Of a stretch of DNA of 64,000 nt, positions 28,180 to 36,552 are shown piece by piece. The position numbers and the translations under genes were made by a program. The notes under the pieces were generated by a model. That model had not been told where the DNA came from and did no database searches. It was given only the letters and a program-made list of their open reading frames with translations. Position 1 is the stretch's first letter. Every line of letters starts with the position of its first letter. The stretch comes from JACJWR01 sp963842975. Lineage in GTDB: Bacteria; Actinomycetota; Actinomycetes; S36-B12; UBA10799. The DNA lies in the NCBI GenBank assembly GCA_963842975.1, contig CAWJIH010000008.1, positions 62,001-126,000 on the forward strand, in the 5' to 3' direction.

Positions 28180-28371
28180 CGAACTGCACTAGTGCACCCA
28201 CCACGTTGCTGCCGAAAAATGGGGAAACTGCCGACAGTGTGGGAATCATGTCATGCCACGCGACGCAACCTGCCCGCGGTGGGCACTAGCCCCAGACTAG
28301 GCTCATCGCGACGGGAGCGGACTCCGCTGGCGAGTCCGGGATGAGGAACCGTCGATCAGTTGGAGCCCCAC

Positions 28372-29805
28372 GTGAAATTGTCCGTCATCGGGATCGGCTA
28401 CCTCGGTGCTGTGCACGCCGCATCGATGGCCTCGTTGGGTTTCGAGGTGGTCGGAGTCGATGTTGATGCGGCCAAGGTTGAGGCGCTTCGTGGGGGGAAG
28501 ACACCCTTTTTCGAGCCACACTTCGACGACCTGCTTGCCGATGTGATGCCGTCGGGTCGACTCACGTGGACCACTGACTACTCGGCGATCGCTGATGCAG
28601 ATGTGCACTTCTTGTGTGTGGGCACCCCGCAGCGCCGCGGTTCACACCGGGCGGATCTGCGATACGTCTGGGCTGCTGTCGAATCGATGATTCCCCACCT
28701 CAAGCCTGGCTGCGTGGTGGCCGGAAAATCGACGGTGCCGGTGGGGACGGCGGCGCAGATTGCGGATCGGATCGGCGCTGAGTGGGCTGCGTTGGCTGCC
28801 GGGAGTGGTGCGGCCGCGGAACGGGCAGGCGCCATGACGGGTGAGGGCGACATTTCGGCTCCGGGCGCGACCGGGTCCGCGGCCGTCGTGGCACGGGATG
28901 CCACCCCGACCGTGGTGTGGAATCCGGAGTTCCTGCGTGAAGGTTTCGCGGTGGCGGACACGTTGCACCCGGATCGAATCGTGGTCGGTGTCCCCGAGGG
29001 CGAAGCTGGTGCGAGGGCTGAGGAGGTGATGCGCGAGGTCTACGCCGCCCAGGTGGCTGAAGGCATACCGTTCCTGGTCACGGATCGGCCGACTGCTGAA
29101 CTCGTGAAAGTCGCGGCCAATGCCTTCCTGGCCACCAAGATCTCGTTCATCAACGCCATGGCTGAGGTGTGTGAGGCCACGGGCGCGGACGTGGTGACGC
29201 TTGCGGATGCGATTGGCCACGACGTCCGAATCGGTCGCAAGTTCTTGGGAGCCGGAGTGGGTTTCGGCGGCGGTTGCCTGCCCAAGGACATCCGGGCCTT
29301 CTCGGCGCGTGCCGGCGAATTGGGGGTGGACCAGGCGTTGACCTTCCTGCGCGAAGTGGACGACATCAACTCGCGGCGCCGGGATCGGGCGGTCGAGACT
29401 GCGCGGGATCTGGTCGGCGGATCATTCCGCGGCCGACGAGTGTGCGTGCTCGGGGCAGCCTTCAAACCCGATTCGGATGACGTGCGTGACTCGCCTGCCC
29501 TCGACATTGCCGCCCGGATCTTCAATGAGGGTGGCAACGTGGTGGTGCATGATCCAAAGGCGCTGGTCAACGCCGAGGCTCGTTTTCCGGCTTTGACCTA
29601 CGAAGCCGATCTTGACGCCGCCCTCGCTGGGGCCGAGGTGGTGCTCGTGCTGACCGAGTGGCGGGTGTACCGGGATCTCGATCCGGCCGCCGTTGCGTCT
29701 GTGGTGGCAGCGCCGCGGATTCTGGACGGGCGCAACGTGTTGGAGGAGCAGGCTTGGCGGGATGCTGGGTGGTCCTTCCGGGGGATGGGTCGCGCCCACG
29801 GGTAG
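28372..29805 (+). CDS. ugd: UDP-glucose 6-dehydrogenase
   Basis: A 477-residue enzyme oxidising UDP-glucose to UDP-glucuronate. It has the Rossmann motif VIGIGYLGAVHAA, STVPVGT, NPEFLREG, the Lys in ELVKVAANAFLATKISFINA and the catalytic Cys in GVGFGGGCLPKDIRAF, diagnostic of the UDP-glucose branch rather than UDP-HexNAc. GTG 28372 was chosen because GGAG lies 6 nt upstream; TTG 28360 is an alternative. An Ala/Gly-rich insertion of about 35 residues between STVPVGT... and NPEFLREG (around residues 140-178) is absent from usual Ugd proteins and probably forms a surface loop. A TAGGCT at about 28.30 kb could drive a transcript with a ~60-nt leader. The TGATCA repeat array begins 63 nt after its stop. 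Confidence 0.93.
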   Translation: MKLSVIGIGYLGAVHAASMASLGFEVVGVDVDAAKVEALRGGKTPFFEPHFDDLLADVMPSGRLTWTTDYSAIADADVHFLCVGTPQRRGSHRADLRYVWAAVESMIPHLKPGCVVAGKSTVPVGTAAQIADRIGAEWAALAAGSGAAAERAGAMTGEGDISAPGATGSAAVVARDATPTVVWNPEFLREGFAVADTLHPDRIVVGVPEGEAGARAEEVMREVYAAQVAEGIPFLVTDRPTAELVKVAANAFLATKISFINAMAEVCEATGADVVTLADAIGHDVRIGRKFLGAGVGFGGGCLPKDIRAFSARAGELGVDQALTFLREVDDINSRRRDRAVETARDLVGGSFRGRRVCVLGAAFKPDSDDVRDSPALDIAARIFNEGGNVVVHDPKALVNAEARFPALTYEADLDAALAGAEVVLVLTEWRVYRDLDPAAVASVVAAPRILDGRNVLEEQAWRDAGWSFRGMGRAHG

Positions 29806-29867
29806 CCGTGGCTGGTGCCACTTGGTGTTGCGGCCGAGGGGTGGGGTCCGTTGGTCGGCTTGCCTGG

Positions 29868-29991
29868 TGATCAACACGGTCCGCAGTCGGGTGGCTGGTG
29901 ATCAACACGGTCCGCAGTCGGGTGGCCGGTGATCAACGCGGTCCGCAGTCGGGTGGCCGGTGATCAACGCGGTCCGCAGTCGGGTTTCTTG
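29868..29991 (+). repeat. Four tandem 31-bp units starting TGATCAAC
   Basis: Exact 31-bp periodicity with units starting at 29868, 29899, 29930 and 29961. Each is TGATCAAC(A/G)C, GGTCCGCAGTCGGG, then TGGCNGG. The spacing is constant and there are no unique spacers. TGATCA is a perfect palindrome, and the same core recurs in inverted orientation just downstream. Confidence 0.9.
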
Positions 29992-30008
29992 ATCCCCCGA
30001 TTCGGCCG

Positions 30009-30160
30009 GATTTCCCGACCCCGCCTCGCGTTGATCTTCGGTGTCCCGACCCCGCCCCGCGTTGATCATGCAGTGCCCCGACCCCGCCCCGCGTTGATCT
30101 CTCGGTGCCCCGACCCCGCCCCGCGTTGATCATGTAGTCCCCGACCCCACCCCAGAGCCA
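30009..30160 (-). repeat. Inverted array of about four 31-33-bp GCGTTGATC units
   Basis: The units cccgaccccgccccgcgttgatc plus 8-10 variable bases repeat about four times, ending with a partial copy. GCGTTGATC is the reverse complement of GATCAACGC in the preceding array, so the two blocks form a large imperfect inverted repeat around about 30.0 kb. No gene is seen between 29806 and 30169. Confidence 0.85.
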
Positions 30161-30169
30161 CCACGCCTC

Positions 30170-31192
30170 CTAGTGGAGGATCAACCGGTGGCCGGGACGC
30201 CAACCCCGCCCCTCGAGCCGTTGCCACATCTGCCGGATCACCCGATCTGGGGCGCGCAGGATTGCACTGAAGAGCCAGCGGATGACGTCCCAGCCGGCGC
30301 TTCGGATGAGCGATTCGCGGTGTGATTGCCGCACGATCGACTCGTTCTCACCGTCAGCGTTGACGAACGCAAGGGTGTCGTATTTGACCTTCCCATCCAC
30401 CTCCGCCGCAAGCTTGAACCCCGGCCAACCGAAATCGCCGTAGAGTGTGCCCTCCGCAGTGGCGATCGGGGTTTGGGTCTCGGGCAGCGGGATCCCCGCC
30501 AGCTGCATGTGGCCGAACACGAATGATTCGCCCGGTGACTCATGCCGAGGGTCGGTCAGTTCAAGCGCCAGTGAGAATCGCTTGCGGTTGCGGTGCGTGA
30601 CGGCGTGTTTCGCGGCCTGGCGCATCGGTGAGGTCGATTCGGCGAGCAGATCCGAATCGAGCGGTCCGCGCAGTTCCCGCGGATGGTGACGAATCAGTGC
30701 GGTCATCCGCGCCACGCAGTCCGTCACCATGAGCGCATGTGGAAGGGCGAGCTCGGCGGCTAAATCGACTGCAGTCCGAGCGGGGCTGGTTACCCGGAGC
30801 CCTGATTCGTCGGTGACAACGTCCTGATCTGGCAGGTCTCGAATCAAGATCCGACTGCCCGGTTCGCTGCGCCTGCCAGGTGCATCATTGGCGATGAATC
30901 GCGGCCGATTCGCTGCTGCGACTGCTGGATTCGGCAGGTAGAGGCCGTGATAGAGCGCGGCGCTTTCGTGGCTGAGCACCAGTTGTGGTGAGCGGACTTG
31001 GTGGGCCCGCGCCAGGAATAGGTGATACTGCGTCGGATCGGTCGGGATCGTCGACTCGCGCGCGTAGACGTCACGGAAGAATCTCCGGAGGTCACCCCGC
31101 TTTGCGGCGTCGGCGAGGGCACCCTTCGACACCTGCACGGCGCTGCCGCGGAACGGGCCGGCGGGTAGGGCGACGGAAGTGATTCTGGGCAC
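30170..31192 (-). CDS. AbiEi/DUF559-type protein with a Vsr-like nuclease-fold C-terminus
   Basis: A 340-residue protein of a type frequent in actinobacteria. The N-terminal half resembles the AbiEi antitoxin-like region (RRFFRDVYARES, SHESAALYHGLYLP, RVTSPARTAVDLAAE). The C-terminal half resembles a DUF559/very-short-patch-repair-like endonuclease fold: ESPGES, GDFGWPGFKLAAEVDGKVKYD with an acidic residue and an E-x-D-G-K-x-K core, then RESLIRSAGWDVIRW. Nuclease activity is unproven. GTG 31192 is the only reasonable start (TGGAGC just upstream, spacing short). It is flanked on both sides by TGATCA-type repeat arrays and has no operon partner. It could be a restriction-like, repair-like or selfish element-associated protein. 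Confidence 0.65.
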   Translation of the reverse strand: MPRITSVALPAGPFRGSAVQVSKGALADAAKRGDLRRFFRDVYARESTIPTDPTQYHLFLARAHQVRSPQLVLSHESAALYHGLYLPNPAVAAANRPRFIANDAPGRRSEPGSRILIRDLPDQDVVTDESGLRVTSPARTAVDLAAELALPHALMVTDCVARMTALIRHHPRELRGPLDSDLLAESTSPMRQAAKHAVTHRNRKRFSLALELTDPRHESPGESFVFGHMQLAGIPLPETQTPIATAEGTLYGDFGWPGFKLAAEVDGKVKYDTLAFVNADGENESIVRQSHRESLIRSAGWDVIRWLFSAILRAPDRVIRQMWQRLEGRGWRPGHRLILH

Positions 31193-31345
31193 GCTCCAGG
31201 ATCATCCGCGTGCGACCTCGTCGGAAAGGGTCCGATTCGAATCTGTGGACAGTGGCGCTGGGGCTGGTCAAGTTGCTGCTGGGGCTGGTCAAACTAGGGG
31301 ATGGCGCCGTTGATCAGCGCGCCGAGCGCGCCCTGTGGTCCCGGG

Positions 31346-31850
31346 TGATCAACGCGTTGGCGGTCGGGTTTGGGTGATCAACGCGCTCTGGCGGTTGGGT
31401 TTGCGGGCCTGATTTGGTCTGATTTCCCGACTCCGGGCCGCGTTGACCATGAACTACCCGACCTGGCGCCGCGTTGATCTTGCGGGGAGCGGCTCTGTGT
31501 TCGGGGGTGATCAACGCGCTTGGCGGTCGGGTTTGGGGTGATCAACGCGCTTGGCGGTTGGGTTTGCGGGCCCGATTTGGTCTGATTTCCCGACTCCGGC
31601 CCGCGTTGACCATGAGCTACCCGACCCGGGGCCGCGTTGATCTGCGGGGAGCGGCTCTGTGTTCGGGGGTGATCAACGCGCTTGGCGGTCGGGTTTGGGT
31701 TGATCAACGCGCTTGGCGGTTAGGTTTGCGGGCCCGATTTGGTCTGATTTCCCGACTCCGGGCCGCGTTGACCATGAACTACCCGACCTGGGGCCGCGTT
31801 GATCTTGTGGGGCCCGACTCAGGGCGGCGTTGATCTTGTGGGGCCTGACC
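31346..31850 (+). repeat. Higher-order repeat, 162-bp period, built from TGATCAACGC / GCGTTGATC units
   Basis: Units begin at 31346, 31508 and 31670, a 162-bp period. Each holds two forward TGATCAACGCG...GGCGGTCGGGTTTGGG copies, a spacer GATTTGGTCTGATTTCCCGAC, an inverted GCGTTGACCATGA..CTACCCGAC and an inverted CGCGTTGATCTTG, then a G-rich end with GGCTCTGTGTTCGGGG. The third copy is truncated at about 31812 and followed by extra GCGTTGATCTTGTGGGGCC units to about 31850. From 31193 to 31973 no convincing gene is seen; 31870-31970 has a weaker internal repeat around CGTACCGAC. Confidence 0.88.
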
Positions 31851-31973
31851 CTGCGGGGCCATGCGGGCCCGCCCGAACTGGCGCACGGCCTCGAGCCGCG
31901 CCGTACCGACGCCGCACGGGCCGGCCACGGCACCGAGCTGCGTCGTACCGACTACCGCACCGAACCGGAACCC

Positions 31974-33005
31974 CTACAGGTAACCGTTCCCCTTGAGCCA
32001 GCTCACTCCCGAAACGGCCGAGTCGGTCATGTCGTCGAGTACTTTGCGCGAGCGCCATCCCAGCACCTCGGCAGCCAGCGAAGGATCAGCCTGCACGATC
32101 GACGGATCACCCGCCCGACGCGGCGCCTCCTCTGCCACGAGCTCCTCACCCATGGCCCTGCTCACCGAATCGATCACTTCCCGCACGCTTGACCCCCGCC
32201 CGGTGCCGATGTTGAGCACCGCCTCGATTCGACCAGATCCGTCGCCAGCCGCCGCCAGCGCCGCGGCCGCCGGACCGGCAGCAGAGAAGTCCCCGGAAAC
32301 CAGCCGACAGGCTGCGACATGGGCCTCAGCAAGGTCAACCACGTGGATGTAGTCCCGGATCCCGGTACCGTCCGGCGTCGGGTAGTCGGTGCCGAAGATC
32401 TTGGGCGCCTGCCCTGCCGCGTGGGCGCGCAGCACCATCGGGATCAAGTTGAACGCGGACGTGTCGGCGAGGTCATCGGCACCGCAACCGGCGACGTTGA
32501 AGTAGCGCAGCGCGGCCCAGCTCAACCCGATCGCCGGGCCAGCATCCCGAACCATCATCTCGCCGATGAGTTTGCTCGATCCGTACGGGTTCGTGGGGTT
32601 GGTGGGCGAGGCCTCGGTCAGCGGATTGTCATCCACCGGCTCGCCGTACACCGCCGCCGACGACGAATAGACCAGCCGCTTCACCTCGGCGGCCTCCATC
32701 GCGCGCAGCAGACTGATCATGCCGCCAGTGTTTTCGTAGTGGTAGTACACGGGCTCGTCGACCGACTCGCCGGCAGCCTTCTTGGCAGCCAAATGCACCA
32801 CTCCGGTGACCTTGAGGTCCCGCATCACCGTGACCAGTTGTTTGGTGTCCAGGATGCTGAACACTTCAAGGTGGGCTGGCGTCGGCACCCTCGACATCAA
32901 GCCGGTGCTGAGGTCATCCACCACCACCACTTGCTGGCCGTCGTCCAACAGTGCCCGCACGATGTGCGATCCGATGTACCCAGCCCCGCCGGTCACCATC
33001 CACAT
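31974..33005 (-). CDS. galE: UDP-glucose 4-epimerase
   Basis: A 343-residue extended SDR interconverting UDP-glucose and UDP-galactose. Motifs are MVTGGAGYIGSHIV, the catalytic Ser in YSSSAAVYGEP, YxxxK in NPYGSSKLIGE, and the GalE-typical LRYFNVAGC and GIRDYIHVVDLAEAHVAA. ATG 33005 is fixed by a near-perfect Shine-Dalgarno, AAGGAGG, 6 nt upstream; the frame extends to 33056 without support. An Ala/Gly-rich insertion after the VVDLAEAH helix (AAGPAAAALAAAGDGSG) is unusual. Its substrate fits the surface-glycan cluster around it. Confidence 0.93.
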   Translation of the reverse strand: MWMVTGGAGYIGSHIVRALLDDGQQVVVVDDLSTGLMSRVPTPAHLEVFSILDTKQLVTVMRDLKVTGVVHLAAKKAAGESVDEPVYYHYENTGGMISLLRAMEAAEVKRLVYSSSAAVYGEPVDDNPLTEASPTNPTNPYGSSKLIGEMMVRDAGPAIGLSWAALRYFNVAGCGADDLADTSAFNLIPMVLRAHAAGQAPKIFGTDYPTPDGTGIRDYIHVVDLAEAHVAACRLVSGDFSAAGPAAAALAAAGDGSGRIEAVLNIGTGRGSSVREVIDSVSRAMGEELVAEEAPRRAGDPSIVQADPSLAAEVLGWRSRKVLDDMTDSAVSGVSWLKGNGYL

Positions 33006-33148
33006 ACCTTGCCTCCTTGGTCTCGGGAACGAGTCTGGCAGAAGCAGGTACGCCACCGACGCTGGTCAGGGCATTTGCGGCCAACCCGGCCAACCCAGCC
33101 AGGCCAGGCCGGGCCGCCGGCCAACCCAACCAACCCAGCCGAACCCCG

Positions 33149-33886
33149 CTAGATCAGGCCCATCTCCATGGCCTTATCCGAACGCCGCTTCACGTGGTGG
33201 AAATAGGCGGCGTGCTCGTAGAAGCGGCGCAACCGGGCCTGGTCGCCGGGGGTCGAATCGAACATCAACTGCATCAGCTCAGAGGTGTTCTCTTCCCCAC
33301 CCGGCTTGCGCAGCACCCCGAGGCCGAAGCCGTGCTTGAAGTAGAAGGTGGGGTATTCGCCTTCGATCTCGTCCCAGAACCGCCACACCCCGAAGTCCTT
33401 GATCCGGGCCTTGATGTCGTGGAACAGGATCACGCCACCGGGCTTGACCTTCGCGTACCACGTATCGAAGTCGGCCTTCACCGCGTCATAGGTGTGCAAG
33501 CCATCGATGTGCAGCAAGTCGATGGAGTCGTCGGAGAAGTGCGCGACGGCGTCCTCGAAGAACATCCGCATGAGGTAGGAGAAGCCCGGGTAGTTCTCCC
33601 GGTTGTGGGTGCTGACCATCTCCCACGTGGAGTCGTCGTATTTGCCGGTGTGCTCCTCGCCCTCCCAGGTATCGACCGCGTAGCACAACCCTTCGATGTC
33701 GTTTTCCTTCATCGACTGGCAGAAGGTGAAGTAGCTCATGCCACCCTGGGTGCCGAGTTCCACCAGCAACTCCGGCCGGATGGCCTCCACCAGGTCGTAA
33801 CCGAACTGGATGTGATCGGCCCAGGTGGAGAAGGTCAGGTGCTTGGGTTCGAAGGATGCGGACGAAGCGGGGAGGTAAATCGACAC
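33149..33886 (-). CDS. Class I SAM-dependent methyltransferase (Methyltransf_24-like)
   Basis: A 245-residue protein with LLVELGTQGGMSYFTF as the SAM-binding motif I, AVDTWEGEEHTGKYD, then SIDLLHIDGLHTYDAVKADFDTW and VKPGGVILFHDI, the pattern of class I methyltransferases of the Methyltransf_24 / cephalosporin-hydroxylase-like group often found near glycosyltransferases. GTG 33886 is preferred because CAGGAG lies 8 nt upstream; the frame continues to 33970. It overlaps the 3' end of the upstream GT2 gene by 52 nt, consistent with coupling. The acceptor is unknown; O-methylation of a sugar is possible. Confidence 0.78.
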   Translation of the reverse strand: MSIYLPASSASFEPKHLTFSTWADHIQFGYDLVEAIRPELLVELGTQGGMSYFTFCQSMKENDIEGLCYAVDTWEGEEHTGKYDDSTWEMVSTHNRENYPGFSYLMRMFFEDAVAHFSDDSIDLLHIDGLHTYDAVKADFDTWYAKVKPGGVILFHDIKARIKDFGVWRFWDEIEGEYPTFYFKHGFGLGVLRKPGGEENTSELMQLMFDSTPGDQARLRRFYEHAAYFHHVKRRSDKAMEMGLI

Positions 33887-35397
33887 GTCGTCAACTCCTG
33901 TTCCAGGCGGCCAGAGATCGGCGGGTTGTTGAGGATATCTGGGGCGGGCACGACGGCGTCGTCGAGCCACGGGGTCTGCGGGGGATTCCGGCGCAGCCGG
34001 TGTTCGAAGTGGGAGCGGCCCTCGACTGCCGAGTAGGCAAGCATAGGGAGTGCACTGTTGGGCACCTCACCGATGAAGTACGGCTCCTTCTCCGGCGCAA
34101 AGTACGTGGTGCCGCGGATCTCGAAGTAGTTCTGGTTGAACTTGGCCATCAGCCCGGCTCGATCCGCATCGGCCTGGGTGGTGACCCCTCCGTGGAACTG
34201 GTGGAAGGTGCCCTCGCCCGCGACGACTACCGGATCGTCTAGCCATTGGCTCGCGGGATTGGGCCGACGACCCCAGTGTTCGAAGTGGTCCCTGCCCTGT
34301 TCAGCGGAGTATGCCAACATCGGCAGGGCATCGTTGTGCACCTCGCCGATGAAGTAGGGCTCCTTGCGGGGCGCAAAGTACGTGGTGCCACGGATCTGGA
34401 CGTAGTTCTGGTTGAACTCGGCCATCAGCGCGGCTCGATCCGCATCGGCCTGGGTGGTGACTCCACCGTGGAATTGGTGGAAGGTGCCCTCGCCTGGGGT
34501 GAGGAACAGCCGGGTCGACTCGGGCCGCAGTAACTCGCAATACATGTCGAGATTCACCATGCCGCCGCCGGGGAGGTTGAACCGCTCGTCCGCACCGCCA
34601 ATGGCTTCGTAGGCCTCCCGAGGCGCGAACATGCAGTTCGATTCGCCCAAGGGGTGCAGGAAACCGAAGGGGTTGGCGCCGCTCTGAATGGAAATGTCGA
34701 ACAGACGGTAGCCGTCCGAACGCCAGGGAATCCCGGCGAGCAGTTTGCGATCCTGGCGCAGGCTGTGGGCGGCGTCCTCGCGGAACATGTGGTCGTCATA
34801 ACCGACGTGATATCCCGGCACCGCCACCACTGCATCGTGCTGGATCCGGAAGGCGTCCATCGCGTTGCGCAGCACCCCGGGCGACACCATCCGGGCGCCG
34901 TCCACCATCAAGGCAACGTACTCTCCACGCGCTAGCGAGAGGCCCACGTTGATTGCCGGGGTGGGCGATACTCCGGTTTCGGTGCGCCGGTAGTAGCGGA
35001 ACTGCGGTCCCATCCGCTCGACCACGCGAGGGTTGAGGTTGTCGTCGCTAGCGTTCTCCACCACGATCACCTCGTACTCGTACGGGCTCACATCGCGTTG
35101 GTATGCGGTCGACAAAGTGAACAGTGTGCGGGCGGCCTGGGCACTCATTTGGTACACGATCACGACCACGCTGACGACGGGTCGATCACCAGGTCGAGCG
35201 CCCCGGGAACGAGCAGGCAGGTACGCCGGCGTCCGCTGCATTTTGCGGTGATACGCCCTGGTCACCGCCTCTTCCATGCCCGGTTCGATTTCAAGTCGCT
35301 TGGCCACCGCGCGGGCCGCGGCCTTCGGGCCCGATTCGCGGGACATCGCGGCTGCCTCGCGGGCCTTAGCGGTGGCCAGCTGTTTTCCTGACGCCAC
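33835..35397 (-). CDS. Glycosyltransferase family 2 paralog 3, with internal 92-residue duplication
   Basis: A 520-residue GT2 enzyme. It has VVSVVVIVYQMSAQAARTL, VIVVENASDD and VALMVDGARMVSPGVL, with the DGAR in the position of the GT-A DxD. The C-terminal region contains GEGTFHQFHGGVTT. That segment is duplicated: residues 302-393 and 394-485 are ~80% identical 92-residue copies, so the protein carries a tandem repeat absent from its two neighbours. GTG 35397 is used here, but upstream the same frame reads GKAAATRYRV and a neighbouring frame starts at ATG 35518 with a Lys/Ala-rich tract, so the natural N-terminus may be at 35518 after a one-base slip. Confidence 0.8.
   Translation of the reverse strand: MASGKQLATAKAREAAAMSRESGPKAAARAVAKRLEIEPGMEEAVTRAYHRKMQRTPAYLPARSRGARPGDRPVVSVVVIVYQMSAQAARTLFTLSTAYQRDVSPYEYEVIVVENASDDNLNPRVVERMGPQFRYYRRTETGVSPTPAINVGLSLARGEYVALMVDGARMVSPGVLRNAMDAFRIQHDAVVAVPGYHVGYDDHMFREDAAHSLRQDRKLLAGIPWRSDGYRLFDISIQSGANPFGFLHPLGESNCMFAPREAYEAIGGADERFNLPGGGMVNLDMYCELLRPESTRLFLTPGEGTFHQFHGGVTTQADADRAALMAEFNQNYVQIRGTTYFAPRKEPYFIGEVHNDALPMLAYSAEQGRDHFEHWGRRPNPASQWLDDPVVVAGEGTFHQFHGGVTTQADADRAGLMAKFNQNYFEIRGTTYFAPEKEPYFIGEVPNSALPMLAYSAVEGRSHFEHRLRRNPPQTPWLDDAVVPAPDILNNPPISGRLEQELTTCRFTSPLRPHPSNPST
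33943..34494 (-). repeat. 276-bp tandem duplication inside the GT2 gene
   Basis: Two adjacent 276-bp copies (34494-34219 and 34218-33943 on the minus strand) each encode 92 residues beginning GEGTFHQFHGGVTTQADADR and ending WLDD(P/A)VV(V/P)A. They differ at roughly 16-18 residues, so the duplication is not recent or has been diversified. The reading frame is kept. Confidence 0.9.
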
Positions 35398-35518
35398 CCG
35401 ATAACGAGTCGCCGCGGCCTTGCCGCTTCGCGGCGGCGGCCTTCCGCTTCGCCGCCGCAGCCTTGCCCTTCGCGGCCGCAGCCTTCTGCCGCGCCTTGCC
35501 CGCCGCGCCTTCGCTCAT
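35366..35518 (-). other. Lys/Ala-rich ORF, probable N-terminus of GT2 paralog 3 in a shifted frame
   Basis: ATG 35518 overlaps the stop of the upstream GT2 gene (ATGA) and opens a 50-codon frame of repeated AAAAK(G/R)K units encoded by about 21-bp GCCGC..GCC-type repeats. It would end at 35366 inside the following GT2 gene. The Lys/Ala pattern continues in the GT2 frame (GKAAATRYRVASGK), so the simplest reading is one gene with a single-base change in the repeats. It could instead be a separate small basic peptide. Confidence 0.5.
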
Positions 35519-36552
35519 GCCCACGAATCCCACCCCAGCAACTCGTAGATCCGCATGCGCTCCATGGCCGAGAATTTCAGCATCGGGGCCGCCCATCCAG
35601 TGACTGCGCCAAGCAGGCGAGGCTCACGCTCCACCATCCGGTAGTTGGTACCGCGGAGCATCCGGTATTGCTCCCGGAAGGCGTGCAACATGTCCTCCCG
35701 GCCTTCGTCTGCGGTGGTGGTGACACCCCCGTGGTACTGGTGGAATGTCCCCTCGCCGGGCAGCGCGAACAGTTCCACATGCGGGAGCATCGCGAGTTGC
35801 CGGTACAGATCCAGGTTCACCATGCCGCCGCCGGGCAGGTCGAATCGGATGTCGGCCCCACCGATGGATTCGTAGTCCGCCCGGGAGCAGAAAAGGCAGT
35901 TCGACTCCATCACCGGCATGAGGTAGCCGTGCTGGTGGCGGCCGCGGAAATACGACGAAATCACGAACAGCCGGTAGCCATCCTCGTGCCACCGCACCGC
36001 GTCGAGCATCGACTGCTCGGCGGCTTCGTCGTGCGCCGGATTCGAATGTTGCTCGTCGGTTCCGAGGTGATATCCGGGGACATTGACCACTGCGTGGTTG
36101 GTGATGCGGAATGCGTCCAGCGCGTAGCGGACGACCCGCGGGGTCACCATCCGGGCGCCGTCAATCACCAGGCCGAGGATGGGTGCCCGGGTGGCTTCGA
36201 CGCCGAAAATGATGCCGGGGACCGGGGAGGCACCGATGTTGGGACGAGCGTAGTAGCGGTAGTTCGGTCCGTGGGCCAGCGCACGTTCGGCGCCGAGCGG
36301 ATCGGCCGACTCGTTCTCCACGACGACCACCTCGTAGTCGTCGGCGGTCACTCCGTGTTGGTATGCCGGGGAAAGCGAGTAAAGCGTGTTTTCGGCCTGC
36401 CGCGACATTTTGTAGACGATCACCACGATCGACAACTTCGGATCGGCTGGGTACGTCGCCTCGGCCCGAGCCTCGGCGCCCTCGCGGCGCATCTGCGCGT
36501 CAATGGCGAGCAACTCCGATTGCGGGGTCCCAGTGGCCTGTGCGGCGCTCAT
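35515..36552 (-). CDS. Glycosyltransferase family 2, paralog 2
   Basis: A 345-residue GT2 enzyme whose core (LSIVVIVYKMSRQAENTLYSL, VVVVENESADPLG, GLVIDGARMVTPRV, GGGMVNLDLYRQL, GEGTFHQYHGGVTT) is shared with both neighbours. The DGAR motif stands in the place of the DxD metal-binding motif, and the conserved GEGTFHQ.HGG probably forms part of the active site, where GT2 enzymes place the catalytic acid/base region. It overlaps both adjacent genes by 4 nt (ATGA), so the three GT2 paralogs form a tightly coupled unit that probably arose by tandem duplication and adds related sugars. Confidence 0.85.
   Translation of the reverse strand: MSAAQATGTPQSELLAIDAQMRREGAEARAEATYPADPKLSIVVIVYKMSRQAENTLYSLSPAYQHGVTADDYEVVVVENESADPLGAERALAHGPNYRYYARPNIGASPVPGIIFGVEATRAPILGLVIDGARMVTPRVVRYALDAFRITNHAVVNVPGYHLGTDEQHSNPAHDEAAEQSMLDAVRWHEDGYRLFVISSYFRGRHQHGYLMPVMESNCLFCSRADYESIGGADIRFDLPGGGMVNLDLYRQLAMLPHVELFALPGEGTFHQYHGGVTTTADEGREDMLHAFREQYRMLRGTNYRMVEREPRLLGAVTGWAAPMLKFSAMERMRIYELLGWDSWA

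Noticed and set aside
29868..29991. CRISPR-like regular direct repeats
   Set aside because: The units are contiguous with no unique spacers, contain a TGATCA palindrome, and no cas gene is present.
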